A stretch of DNA of 64,000 nt from Inonotus obliquus (GCA_032164295.1 JAJHTX010000013.1:186001-250000), one strand, 5' to 3'. Shown: positions 21,559 through 34,300, numbered from the stretch's first letter. A program made the numbers and translations. The notes: a model not told the origin generated them from the letters alone.

Positions 21559-21999
21559 TTACTTCTTACGAGTCTCTTTATCCATATCCTGTCTCTCGAG
21601 CCATTCATCTCTTGCAAGAACTTTGAGAGCACGCGATATATGTGCTTCCTTTCTGGCAATATCCTCCGGAGTCTTTTTACCGTCCGTTGGTTCGAGCATA
21701 AAATCTTCATCACTAAACTTTTCATCGTCAGTCTCGTCTCTAGGCTTTGGTGTGTTCTTGCTGGTCTCGGCTCCACTCCCCGGTTGTCTCCTGTTGCTAT
21801 GGTGTATCGTGTACAATCTGCCTCCTTCTATCCTTTCGCTCGTTCGTCTTGAGGGCTTGGATTGTTCGGGACGTTCACGTCGTTTAGGAGCCCCGGGTTC
21901 TATAACTTGAGGTTCTCGGGCGAATTGAACTTTCTTTCCTTTACTATCTGTAGTCCGTTCGTCATCACTGCTTGGTTCAGGTTTTCCGCTCATCGTCAC
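21559..21999 (-). CDS. Cassette U8: charged protein, 146 aa
   Basis: The ORF begins MTMSGKPEPSSDDE and has KKVQF at about residues 22-26. The body is Arg/Pro/Glu-rich and disordered (GAPKRRERPEQSKPSRR), with an acidic stretch (DETDDEKFSDEDF) and a helical end (RALKVLARDEWLERQ). It ends KETRKK before GTAAGAAGTAAAGC. Leader, TATA and first dozen codons match U5, but the body is unrelated. No domain, secretion signal or membrane segment is seen. Confidence 0.6.
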   Translation of the reverse strand: MTMSGKPEPSSDDERTTDSKGKKVQFAREPQVIEPGAPKRRERPEQSKPSRRTSERIEGGRLYTIHHSNRRQPGSGAETSKNTPKPRDETDDEKFSDEDFMLEPTDGKKTPEDIARKEAHISRALKVLARDEWLERQDMDKETRKK

Positions 22000-22159
22000 T
22001 GTCTTTTATGTTCTTTGTGGGAATTGAACTTGAACTTGAACTTGAAGAGTTGAGTTGGTAGTATGCTCAAACGCTCGAATGCCCGTACGCTCAAACGATG
22101 ACGTACAACTGACAAATGTACGTTACAGGAGGGAGTGGGGGAGTCCCGTCCTTTCGTTC

Positions 22160-22165
22160 CTTATA
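22160..22165 (-). promoter_or_regulatory. TATAAG box of U8
   Basis: TATAAG on the minus strand lies 161 nt upstream of the U8 start, in the same context as the U5 box and beside GGGGGAGTCCC. Confidence 0.45.
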
Positions 22166-23713
22166 CATACCACATACCGTGACCTTTGTAAGAAACGCAA
22201 AGTTGCAAATTACTTTGATAGGAATAACGAACACGAAAGAAAAAGCAAAGTCGGAGTCGGAGTCGGAGTTTCAAAAAGGCAATATCAATATCAATATCAA
22301 AGTGGCGAAAGTGGCGAAAGTGACGAACGTGACGAATGTGGCGAGCGAATGTACATGGCGAATGTGACGAATGAGACGAATGTAGTGGAATAAAGCAAAG
22401 CAATGAGCAATGAGCAATGAGCAATGTTAATATGACGCCTTGGTCCTTGGTTCCTTTGGACACAAGACAGAGTGATTATGTAATACGGTTTTCAGGATTC
22501 AGGATTCAGGTTATAGGTTTCAGGTTTCAGGTTTCAGGTTTATAGTTTCGAATTCGATGGTTGTCGAGGGGCTGGGGACGAGGGGGACGAGGGGGACGTG
22601 AAGGGAAGGGAAAGGGATGCATATGGGGAGCCTGGAGCCTGGACTCACTCTGGAGTGGAGGATGGAGGATGGAATGGAGGATGGGGGATGGAGGATGGGG
22701 GTGGGGGGTGGGTCACGAATCGAATCACGACGCACGACGCAACATGCACACGCTCACACGCTCACATGGGATATGGGAAATGAACAAGAACAAGAACGTA
22801 TGTATCACCAGCAAGATCAATTACAATATCAAATCAGTAATAACAGCAAGATTGAAGGTCAAAGGTCAGCACTCAACACTCAACACTCAGCACTCAGCAG
22901 TATCGAAAGTAGAAAGTGTCGAAAGTAGAAAGTATTGAAAGTAGAAAGTATCAAACTTCAACTATCGACTTCAACTATCGACACAACGGAGTGTCAAGTG
23001 TCGAGTGTCAGTGTCAAGTATCAAGTATCAAGTGGCGAGTGTCGAGTATCAAGTGGCGAGTGTCGAGTATCAAGTGTCGAGTGTCGAGTATCAAATATCG
23101 AGTGTCGAGTATCAAGTATCAAGTATCAAATATCAAGTATCAAGTATCAAATATCGAGTATATCAGGCATATCAGGTATATCAGGTATATCAGGTAAATG
23201 TCATGTATCGTTCATCGTGTATCTATTTAGTACTATGTCCGCATGGAGGATGGAGGAGAAGGGGTCTAGGTATATCGTATGTAACGAGTCCGTTTATCTG
23301 CATATCTGTATATGCAGGACAGCAATGAAGAATGAGAAGTAAGCAGTGAGAAACGAGAAGTAAGCAGTGAGAAACGAGAAGTGAGAAGTGAGAAGTGAGA
23401 AACGAAGAACGAGAAGTGAGAATTGAGAAGTGAGAATTAAGCAGTGAGAACGAGAAGTAAGTAGTGAGAAGTAAGAAGTAAAACGTGATATGACGGAGAG
23501 GAACAGTCAATTATCAATCAGTAAGTATAACCTCATCGCAAAAAAAGGTCGACAGTTCAATAAAAAAGGTTCAGAAAAAGTTCCAAAAAAAAGGTTCCAA
23601 GAAAGTAAGAAAGTAAGAAAGTAAGAGCAACGAGAAAACCTCATCAAGCATCAAACATCAAGCATCAAGTAAAAAGTATCGAGCATCAAACATCACCACC
23701 TCAAAACCCACCC
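22166..23713. repeat. Simple-repeat island, copy 2
   Basis: The counterpart of the island at 17221-18701 with the same order of repeat types but different copy numbers, notably a longer GAGTATCAAGT tract (about 23000-23165) and a shorter GGATGGA tract (22650-22712). Non-coding. Confidence 0.7.
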
Positions 23714-26700
23714 TCAACACAACCTCCACATCTTAACCGAATCAATCCTCAACGCCCTCTCATCATCACTCTCCGGCCACGTCCTCCCCCACACATCCTG
23801 CCCCCTCGCAAAATCCCACATCGCCCTCCCCCCACTCCCATCAAACCACATCTTCCCCCCCTCCCCATCCGGAAACCACCCACTCGTACCCCCAACAGCC
23901 ACATCCACAATCAAATAAAACTCCTGGTCAAACGGCGCGCTGTTCGGCTGCCCCTCCCAGATATTCTGCACCACGGACGCGAGGCTCCCGTTTGTGGACG
24001 TTTGTGGGAAGTTGCCCAGTTGGAAGAAGGAGCGGGAGGTGAGGGAGAGGGAGAGCATGCTGTGCAGACGGTTGTCGACTGAGATCCGCATGAAGGAGGG
24101 CGTCCATTCGAGGGTGTATGTGTGGAAGGAGGAGGAGTAGGATGAACGTTTTTGGGATTGCCAACCGAAGGTGTTTGCTATTACTGTTTCGAGGGGACCC
24201 CAGTTTAGGGAGGAACGGACAAAGTTGTTGCCTTGTTGCGGGTATGAGGGGGAGTTTCCGCGCGCTTCGACGATCTATTCGTCATTCGTAAGAAAAGAGA
24301 AAAAAATGTAGAAGGATTTGCTTACATCAATTTCCCCACTCCTAGGCCAAGCACCATACTTTTCATCTTTCGGCAACATCCAAATCGCAGGCCAAAGCCA
24401 ATCCCCTCTAGGCATCTTCGCAACAATCTCAACTTTCCCATAAGCAATACTAACACTATCCCTCGTACTAATCCTCGCACTCTTAACAGGATTAATAACC
24501 GTATTCGAACTGGAACTACTCGTCACTCCACAGGCAGATACGTTGAACGTTTCGGTGCATCCTGTGAGGTTATATGTATACCCGTTGAATATAGCGTCTG
24601 AACCGATTTCGTCGGAAGTGAAGGTAGGCATGATGTAGAGTTGGTTGTTTTTGATGTAGAGGTTTTCGGACGAGTCGGTCATCATTTGGAATTCACCGTT
24701 CCCGAACCCGCCGAGTGAAACGTTTTTGGTCCATATGTCGGTGTTGAATGTGTTGAAGTTGTCGTCCAAGACGGAACAGAGGTTTCCTTCGATCGTTTGT
24801 ACGCTCCTATTTATATGAAAATGATGGTATATCTCGTTGGTTTGAATGATTGAAGAATGAGGGGAAGTGATACGCACGTATATCCGAAGAAGATGACCAC
24901 TGCACCGACGGCAATACCAATCCACATGATACAGAACGTCAACCACCATGCAGCGCGTTCTGCCTTGTCGCGTTTCTTCATCCATGGTTTCTCCGTTACT
25001 ATTCACCATTAACCATATTATCGTCGTTAATTGTGTGAATCATCGTCCCATCGCATCGCACGAATAGCACGAATAGCGCGAATACGACATCCGACCACCA
25101 TCAAGACAAGAACCCAAAGAAAAGAAAAAAGGCAGCAATCAGTAATCAGTCTTCCGCAGCACAGTCTTCCGCAGCACAACTCAAGAACGCAAGAACACAA
25201 GAACGAAAATCAAGAGTCAAGAAAGTCGAGTCCAAGACTCAAGCTCAAGAGAAAAGTTGACATGGGTGGATGGAGAGGTGGAGAAGTGTAGAGTATGCGG
25301 ACATGTGGTATTTCACACGCAGGCAGTTCGGCCAAGCTTAGCCGACATACTCCTATTTCACCTCACCTAATCTCTCTCCTCCTCACTTCTCTCTCCATCC
25401 TTCCCCGTTACTCCCAACCACTCCCAACCAACACCAAATAGGGATACGAAGCCAAAACACAAACACAAACACAAAACAAAACAAAAAAGCAAGAAAGACA
25501 AAAAGACTCACCACTAATCTTCCTCTGCAACGCACTACTCGGCAACGGCTCCTTCTTCCCAGGCAACGCAAGTGCCGTATTACTCCCCGACCCAACGCCA
25601 TTATACGCATATGCGTAACCGCCGAATAGACCGCTGCTTCGTCCATCGGGTGTCTCTGTTTGGTTTGGTTTGAGAGAGAAAGAGGTGTTAGTATGCGTTG
25701 ATTGGAGATTGGAGATTGGAGATTGGAGGATGGAAGATGGAAGGGTGAGAACGAAGAAAGAAACAACTCACCCCCATACCCCAAATTCGCAGCCGTATAA
25801 ATCGTATTAGACGTCAGCGGCGGCGGCGGAGCCCAAACACTACTCGACCTCCGACTCGCAGGTGACAAGAACGGTTCGCGTAAACGAGGTAACGAACCTG
25901 CGTGTCGTAGCTCGGGTGTTCCTGGTGTACCAGGTGATGGAGGTGCTGCGCCGTTCCCGTTTTGTGCGAAGGGGGGTTGGGGAGGTGCGAACTGTTTTCG
26001 AGAAAGAAAGGAGAGGAGTTGTTAGGAGAATAGTAAACTCGAATTTGAATTCGAATATGAACTCACCCCAGCAACATCAACACTACTCCTCCTCGACTGT
26101 CCACCATACCCTCCATTCCCATACCCACCATACCCACTAAACCTCGCAGCATACGGAACCAAATCAACCGCACTACTACTCCTCGCAATAGCACTATTCG
26201 CAATATACGCATTATGCGGAGGTGGACCACGAGGTGTGGGTGGTGTAGGTGTCGGTGTTCCATATCCATATCCTGATCCTGTTGTATTTGGCTGTACAGG
26301 AAGACCTGGGGGATATACTCCAGGGGAGTAAGGATACCCTGCATTTCCACCTGGTCCTGGTCCTGGTCCTGGATAAACAGGGTGTGCACCTGGCGAGATA
26401 GGCGGAGGTGAAGGTGAAGAAGGAGGGTATTGATACCCTATAGGTCCATACGTAGACGCATGTGGGTATTGATGTGCGTACATCGCAGCTGCTGCTCCAA
26501 CATTCACAGGTATCGCCCCATTGCCATTACCATTGGAAGAAGCAGAAGCAGAAACGACTGAACCGTGGCCTGTGCTACTCGTTGGTCCCTGTCCTTGTCC
26601 CTGTCCTTCTCCTACGCTTATGTTTTGCATGGAAATGGAGGAAGGGTCTTCTGCGTTGGATGGGTTGAGTGATGGATGGTGTGAATCTTCTGATATACCA

Positions 26701-28385
26701 ACACCTCCTGGGCCTGGGATTACACCTGCAGGAATATTCACACCTGAGAACGAAGTCCTCGAACCTCTGAACGAACTCGGCGGAGCACCATGTCCTCCAT
26801 TCGGTCCAACAACAGCACTACCACCCCCTCTCGTCCTCTGCTGTCCCATCCCTCCAGGAACAACAGCAGGATTCAAAATAGAAGGTGACTCCGAACGTTG
26901 AACTTCACCAGTCTGTCGATCAACTTCCTCGATTTCTCCGACGTTCGATCCGTTCCCGAGGGTCGATGGTACTGGAATACCCGTGCCGTTGCCTGAAGAC
27001 GAACGACGATGTGTTCCTCCTCCTCCTGAATAACGACGCGTGTTTGGGTACGGTGAGGGACCTGGTCGACCTGGTACAGGATTCTGAGTCTGAGTTTGAA
27101 TCTGACTGTGGGTCTGCGCGTGTTGCATATGTGAGGCAGGAGGAGCTGCGCCTGGAGGTAAGGAACGTCCTCCTCCTCCTCCAACAGGGACGCCATGAAC
27201 ATTAGACATGGAAGTATACGATCCCGAACGACGTTTATACGCGTGTTGTCTAGCAGAATACGGTGCCGCCGTCCCTCCCGTATTAGCTCTCTCCCTCCCC
27301 ATCCGACTTGCATTCCTCGGAGCGCCATTCCTTGTTCTAACAGCTTCACGTTCAGAATCACTAGCTGTCCCACCAGCAACGAGTTCCGTATCCGAATTCG
27401 GCGCACTGGATGCTCCAGAAGTGTACAAGGAACTATCTTGACTACTCCACGACGCTCGAGGGTTTGATTCGCGTAGGAAACGAGGACGAGGAGGAGCGAG
27501 TTCGGTCATTTCTGGTGTTGCGTCTTCGCCTTCTTCGAGTTCTGCTTGGTCGGCTGATACGTCGGCGGAAGCGGAAGAGTCTTCTTCGCGGGAGGAAGGG
27601 TGATGGGATTCTGGTTCGACGTCTTGGGATTGGGAGGATTCGCCTGTTGAGGGACGACCGGGAGCGAGGAATTCGCCTTCTTGTGGTATTTCCTTTGTCT
27701 GAGATGGAGGTGCAGGCTGGGGATGAGTCGGCGTCGGTATATGCGGTGTAGGTGCAGCTGCAGGTCGAGAGACTTCACGGTCAGCTTCCGCATCCGTCTC
27801 GTGTTCATCACTCCCTCCAATCTCGAATGATAGCCCACTCTTCCGGTGTTTGCTTCCTCCAGTCCCTTTTTTCGCACCCGTCGCAGTCGCAGTCGCATTG
27901 GTGGTATTCTCCATCGGTTCCGCAACAGCTTCGTACGAATAGGTCGAAGCACTCCCAACGCTCGTCATACTGGTTGGTCTCTCTCCCTCTCCTTGACTTT
28001 GACTTCCTTCAGAAGACCTCGACTCGAAAGCAGAAAAGGGAGAGTAAGGTTTCCTACGCGGACGAGGGGCGTTCGAAAAAGGGTCAAACATGTCGTTATA
28101 TTTCGATTCTCCTATTCCGCTGCCGGCGCTATAGGTCGGATGCGATTGTTCGGGAGAGATGTAGGCGGAGGGAGGTATTGCTTGGAAGGAGTGATTGTAC
28201 GCGTTTTGTTTGGCGTTTGTGTTTGTGTTTGAGGAGAAAAAGGAGGGACGTGAAGATGAAGGGGACGAGGGAGAGAAGGATGGGGAGGACGAGAGCGGGG
28301 AGGATGAGTGAGGAGAAGTAGGCTGAGGAGCGGCACTAGGATGGCCGTTACCAGACCCAGAAGAACGAACCTTCCGTAAAGGCAT
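23714..28385 (-). CDS. KRE6/SKN1-like beta-glucan synthesis protein (GH16)
   Basis: Six exons (26067-28385, 25772-25991, 25512-25655, 24878-24998, 24326-24806, 23714-24274) join in frame to 1281 aa. The N-terminal 770 residues are Ser/Pro/Gly-rich and disordered, much longer than in yeast Kre6 or Skn1. A transmembrane anchor follows a Lys/Arg flank at about 911-933 (WWLTFCIMWIGIAVGAVVIF). The lumenal part is the SKN1/KRE6 family GH16-type domain: WTKNVSLGGFGNGEFQ, MPRGDWLWPAIWMLP and the ExDxxE signature E-I-D-I-V-E at about 1093-1098, split by the last intron. Type II Golgi/secretory proteins of this family are needed for cell-wall beta-1,6-glucan. All catalytic-type residues are present. 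A truncated duplicate lies at 18702-20688. Confidence 0.92.
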
Positions 28386-31300
28386 TTTACTATTATTATA
28401 TTATTATTTGTAGATGGTGCCTTGTTCGTTTTCGGTTCAATATAGACTGAAAGTTCGGAAGGTAATATGAGTATTTTCATTTCATTTGATGTAGAAGGAA
28501 ATGAAGTGTAGGGGATGGGAACACTCACTGCTCGTGTACGCTGTGATAAGGGAACCAAGAGCGGAAGAGAACCGATTTCCGATTCCCTTATACTGAAACA
28601 TCATCCCAAGGTCAGTTATCATATTTATTAGGAAGGGCAGATAAGGCGAGGGAGAAGGTGGAGGTGATTGTGCGCCGCCCTCTCCGCACATCAGTGAATA
28701 GCGGATTGGGCCAAGTGAAGGAACAAGAAACCGAACAACGCTCACCGCTAAGCGCCAAACTTATACTCTCGGTTTAGCTTGAGCTTCACCTCAGGGTATG
28801 AAGGAGGACGTATTCGGTCCCTCTGCGAAACACGAAACACGGAGGGGATACGAACTGAGTGATGCGCAGTCTTCGTACTGATAGCGATATTCTACTCGTC
28901 TTCTATCCGCTTCCCAGTAGAAAGGAGATGGGAAGACAGAAGGTATGAAGATATGAAGGAAGAGAACGAGATATGAATGAAAATTGGGCTTTAGATGTAT
29001 GTGCTGAGGAGGAGGAGGGCCACAGAGCGTTTTCCAACAAACAAAGTTATTATTAATGATGCATGTAGAGATACGTTATCAGCGTCCTCTCGGGGTCCTC
29101 TATGAACGTGTTGCCATAAGCGACCACACTAGTCGGAAAACACGGATTCTTATCAATGAATACATACAGACTCCCTTGTATTGCTGGCTTGGAACGAGGG
29201 ATGGACTGAGCGCAGTCGCTCGCCGTCGTCCAAGGTACGTAGACCTCCCTCCTGTGCTGCGCAAATCATACAATACACGATGGATATCTCGCCGAGAGAC
29301 CGAGACCGCGCCGATCCACCCGAAGATCCCAACTGAAACACCGAAACACTATACCATATACCATACCCGACCCGACACGGCCCGTGAGATCTATCCACCC
29401 ACGACAATCGAAAAAAGTGGGATGTCTGCAGTCTGGAGTGGAGTGGAGTGAGTGGAGTAGAGTACTCGCTGGCTGAGGGACGTTCACCTCACTACACCAC
29501 GGTCCCTTTATCTTCATCTTCATCTTTCAAATATCCAAAATCAAAGAGGCTTGTCCTTGTCTGTCTGTGAAAAAACTCCTACAAACTCCTACAAATCCCG
29601 TCTCTCCTCTCTCCTCCCGAATTCCGAATTCCTTCTTCCGTCCCGAGAGGCGAACCGCGATAGTCAGTAGAAAAAACAAAACGCCATGCGTCATAATCTA
29701 CGTCACTCCTTCACTCCCTTCCCACACTTTCCCTTCCTACTTCTCGGTTAATCCGGCTCAAGATTCCAGACTCACGGATGTTCTAAAGTCTGAGGCTGGA
29801 GCCGGACGTTCTCCTACGCGCTGTACTTACTTTATTTGTACTTTAAAAGGTTACGTAAGACGGGAACTTTCTCGGGGGTTTTCCTACCTAGGTGACGGTC
29901 AACGGTAACGGATCTTTCCTACTCTCTGCTCCTTGTTACACTTACACGACCGTGACAACGACGACGACGACGATGGCTGTAGAGTACTAGAGTACTAGCC
30001 TGGTCTATGATATTCTATGGTTTGGTGCCTGGTGAATTCGGTACAAGTTGTGTTATGGTTGGTTGGTGCTATGGCTATATGTATGTATATGGTGATAACT
30101 GGTTGATTGATGCTTGATGCTTGATGCCTGATGCCTGTTGCTTGATGCTTGTTTGCTTGTTTGCTTGCTTGCTCGTGGATCTGCTCGTGGATTTGGATTC
30201 TGGGTCCTGGTTAGCCGCCTCTTTTGTCTGTCTGTTTGTTTGATGTTTGATGGTTGATGACTGGTAGCTCTTCTCTCGTTGCGTTGGTGTTGTTGGCAAT
30301 GATAATGATAACGGTGGTGTTATGCTCGTTGGTATTCTGGTAGTCTTGGTATTCTGATCTTCCTGATCTTCTGATCTTCCTGGTATCCTGATCTTCCTGG
30401 TATCCTGATGGTATCACTCGAAGAACTCTCTCCCTCCTTTTTTTTCGAGGTCGTATGGATGATGACGGGAGGTATTTGTTTTGTTCGTGCCATGACCCAT
30501 GCTCACTAGTACTGGTAACTGGCAGGAGATTAATATTGAGAATATTAATGTGGTAATAGGTATTAATTTTGGAGTTGTGGAGTTGTGGAGATGGGGATGC
30601 GGCTTGCCGGTGATTCTATGTTCTATGATTTTACAATTTTACGATTTTACGATTTTATGGACGATTCTGCTGTTGTCTGATAGAATAGAATAGATTTGAT
30701 ATAATGTGATATGAGCGTTGATTGAAGTTTGAAGTTTGATGTTTGATGTTGTGTTGGGACCTGAGAGGATGTTGTCTTTGTTTTGTTGGGTAGTTACGTT
30801 TTCTCTTTGATATTTTAGCGGATGGTCTATGGTCGTGGTCTATGGTGTAATGATATATTGATATATTGATATAACGATATGATGATTCAATGATTTGGTG
30901 GTTCAATGGTTCGATGGTTCGGTGATTTGGTGATTTGATGATTTGGTGATTTGGAGGTTCGATGGCTTAATGGCCAATGGGTGGTAAAGCGATATATCAG
31001 TATGTCGATGTCTCAAAGTTGGAAGCGGTACGTATATTGTATATCGAAAGGAATAGATAAACAGAAACAAAGACGGAGGCAATATTAATCGAGGACGAGG
31101 ACGAGAATGAAGTGTACGAGCGCATGCGCGCATAGGGTAGTACTATCGCCAGTTAAAGTCTATCTTTTCCTTTCGGTTATGTTATTTCACTCAAAATACT
31201 TATCTCAATCAACGTCGTTCTGAAGTTGATGAAGAAAGGAGAAAGGAGAATGTAGCATGAAGAAAGAGAAAAGAGAAAAAGAAGAAAGCAATACATACTT

Positions 31301-34300
31301 TTGAAATCTAGCCATCTTTTTGGTCGGTCAGAAAGAGAATATTAATTCTCTAGATCTATTGATCAGATCAATCAATCAAGATGTGTATAATATCACGGAA
31401 TCGGATTTGGATTTGGGTTTGGATCGAAGAAATTCAGAAACGCTTACTCGATAGTTATGAATTAGTTTAATAGTTATAGTCACAGTGCACAAACACGGGA
31501 TTCATGAATCGTGATATGTCCTAAAGCGTCGGTCCTAAAGCGTCGGATGTCGGGTATTGGATATTGGGTGTCGGGCATCGACGCCCGAGCGAAGGATGAG
31601 GACGAGTTGTGATTGATGTTCGTGAGGTGATAAGCATAGCCTTTCAGTCTTCCAGAACTTCGAGAATACTTTCGGGACGCAGCGGCGCAGCAGCAGCAGC
31701 AAAGATACGAATTGCTGGATTGGAAGCTTTCTTCCTTCCTTTCCTTTCGTCGAAGGTAGTGGTATAGTAGTTAGTACTCCGCAGCACTTTTGAGTTTGAG
31801 TTTGGGCCGTCCCGAGTGTGAGTGTCGGAAATATATATGTCCTATCCTACACTTAGTGAGTCTGTGTGTAGTAGAGTAGATACGTTTTCTCTCAAGGACA
31901 AATTTGAGAATCTTGGTGCGCGGTATGTATGTCCACCCTTTGTCATTACATTTGCTTCATTCAGTACTAGTCTCAGTCGCAGTCTCAGTCCGGCTATATG
32001 AGACGATAGAGTATACATACATATAGAAAATCATTGAATTGGTCTTGGTCTTGGTATTACCGCTGCTGACGCGCTGCGGAAAAGAAGCAGAAGCAGGAGT
32101 TTAAGAGCGGGAAGATGCGAAATGCGAGATGCGTTCTATGAATAGTTCAACGATAAATGGTGAATGGTGAACGAAGACGAAGGAGAAATCTGAGATCGAG
32201 AGGTCAGACATACGTTATAGCGACTTAATTCGAGGTCAAATTCGAGGTCGAGGTCGAGGGATGAGGATGATAAGGTGCGGCCGCGTACACACAATAGTAT
32301 TATTGTTTACCGGGTTTGCTGTTGTTCGGAAAGTGAATAGCGTCGGGTTTGGAGAGGAGAAGAAGAAGAGGAAAAAGATGGAGGCGTATTCGATGGCGCT
32401 GAGTCCCGGGCCTGGTTAGGGACTAGAACTAGTGATTAGAGAAGAAACAAGCCGCCGGGATGGATGGATGTTCCTCGGTTATATTTTGTCGAGTCGAGTA
32501 CTGAGAAGTGAAGAACGCGTGTATTTCGTGTGCTCGAGATATTGGATATGATATTGGATATTGAAACGATAGCAACGATGATGGACTGAATAACACGGGT
32601 GTATACGATCGAGACGAGAAATTCGCAATAATATAAGTGATCACATGAGGAACGGCGGATCCTGTCAGTCATATGTACATAGAGGTAGAGGAACAAGTAA
32701 ACCTTATTTGAGCCGCGGGAGCATTATGTAATACTGTGGTGCACAATTTGACTTTCCAGATGAGTCGACGTCAGGAATTCGGTATTTATTGTGTTGTAAA
32801 CCCAAGTTTGGAAAGAGTGCGACTTCTTCGGCCCTTGGGCGTGCACGAAAAGTGGGTGGAGCGTTCATATCGTCGGCGGGAGGGAATCACGTCGGGTCGG
32901 GAACGTGACAGTGACCAAATAAAATGAGTTAATGACGTAGAGAGAGAGATCCACGTGGGAAGATTGTAAAGATAGTCAAATGAGATGATCGACGTGGCCC
33001 TTAACTAGGACCCCAGATCACCCTCACTTTTTTCACAATCATCCTCAACAACATCAGTATGAAAAAATATAATAATAATTTCGCGGGAAAAGAAGGTTTC
33101 CTCTCTGGTGCTCTCTGACGTTGTTTGCGACTCTCTTCTCGGGACGACTAGTGGGCTACTGACGACTTTGTTTTCTCTCCTCGACCAGTCTTGGCGAACA
33201 ACGAGGAAGACCTATCGTGTTTTTTTGTTATCGTTGGTCTGTAAAGTAGGCAACGCGACGGTGAAGATAAGCGTTGCTGCTGCAAGGGCCTATTCTACCT
33301 TGCTACCCGTTGGACACTTGAACGGAACGTTCCCTCCTACCACCACTTCTGTAGTGACTCGGACACGACGCGACGCGCCTCGTAATATCACCTTGCAGAT
33401 TGGAAGATAGCGCTAGTCGGTCCCTCGGTAGACTTGCTCACTCGTAAGAGGTAAGTCTCATTCCCTTTCTCCTTCCTTCTTCTCTTGCGCTTTATTTTTC
33501 TTTTCACTATTGGTTTATTCTTCCCGACGTTATCATCGTTGTTCGCACTTCCCTTCCGAGCAACCCGATTTCGTCAAAGCGAGACGTGTTGTATGGACGC
33601 ATCAGTATACGGGACATATTTATGCGCAAGTCTTTAGCCTGTTATGATGCGCTGTGCTCGCAGAGGAAGGGTGCTTATCGCGGCTATTCCTTTCCACGTT
33701 CTGTATTTCATATTCCGCGTTTGTGCGGGCTCGAAATACTTCGATTTTTGTTTATCTTTTTGATTCCTTTGATCATGATCGGTTATTCTCGCTCCCGGTC
33801 AATTCGTGTCCGCGCGTGTGCTGCGCGTCCGCAGAAGTCGAGTAGTGACTGGACTGAATGGGATATTGGAATCAGCTCATTTCTCATTTTGAGACTGATT
33901 GGTTCTTCGGGTTCTGATTTCTTCTTTTCTATCCGCACCACTTCCGCCCCGTATCAACCGCCACTATCTTCATTCTCTCCTCTCTCTCTCTCTCCTTCCT
34001 CTCCCCCTTTCTACCTCCTCCTTTTCCCGTTCCTCGACTCCTGTTTCCTGTTTCTGTCCGCTGCTACTCCTGTTGTTCTGATTTGAACGATAAGGACTCT
34101 TCTAATAACCACGTTCCCTACTCCTTGACTGTCACTTACCCTTCTCTGACGTCTATTTCGTCCACGTCTAGGTAACCTGGTGGAGCAGTCTCTACTCCCA
34201 CTCACGGTCTCTTCAGTCTCTTTTTGACGTTAGACAAAGTCCACTTGGGGTCACTCGGCACCACTAGGAATAATACGAGGAGACTAAAGGACTTGGGCGA

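Larger units (their letters stand above)
21945..25735. repeat. Segmental duplication, copy 2
   Basis: The partner of 16990-20690. Here the segment continues without a break into exon 2 and exon 1 of the complete KRE6/SKN1-like gene, so this copy keeps the ancestral arrangement of cassette plus glucan gene. Confidence 0.85.

Noticed and set aside
11447..22000. Cassette proteins as mating pheromone precursors
   Set aside because: Basidiomycete pheromone precursors are short and end in a CaaX box. The cassette proteins end in Lys/Arg-rich sequence, have almost no Cys, and are larger.
17221..23713. Many open frames in both simple-repeat islands (for example 17593-18134, 22561-23342)
   Set aside because: They are periodic translations of short repeats, open in several frames at once, and are not conserved as proteins between the two copies.
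26022..28321. Plus-strand frames inside the KRE6-like first exon
   Set aside because: They are antisense shadows of a long codon-biased low-complexity exon whose minus-strand frame continues in phase into five further exons.
30090..30420. Regular short repeats as a CRISPR-like array
   Set aside because: Repeats are degenerate, adjacent without spacers, and the genome is eukaryotic.
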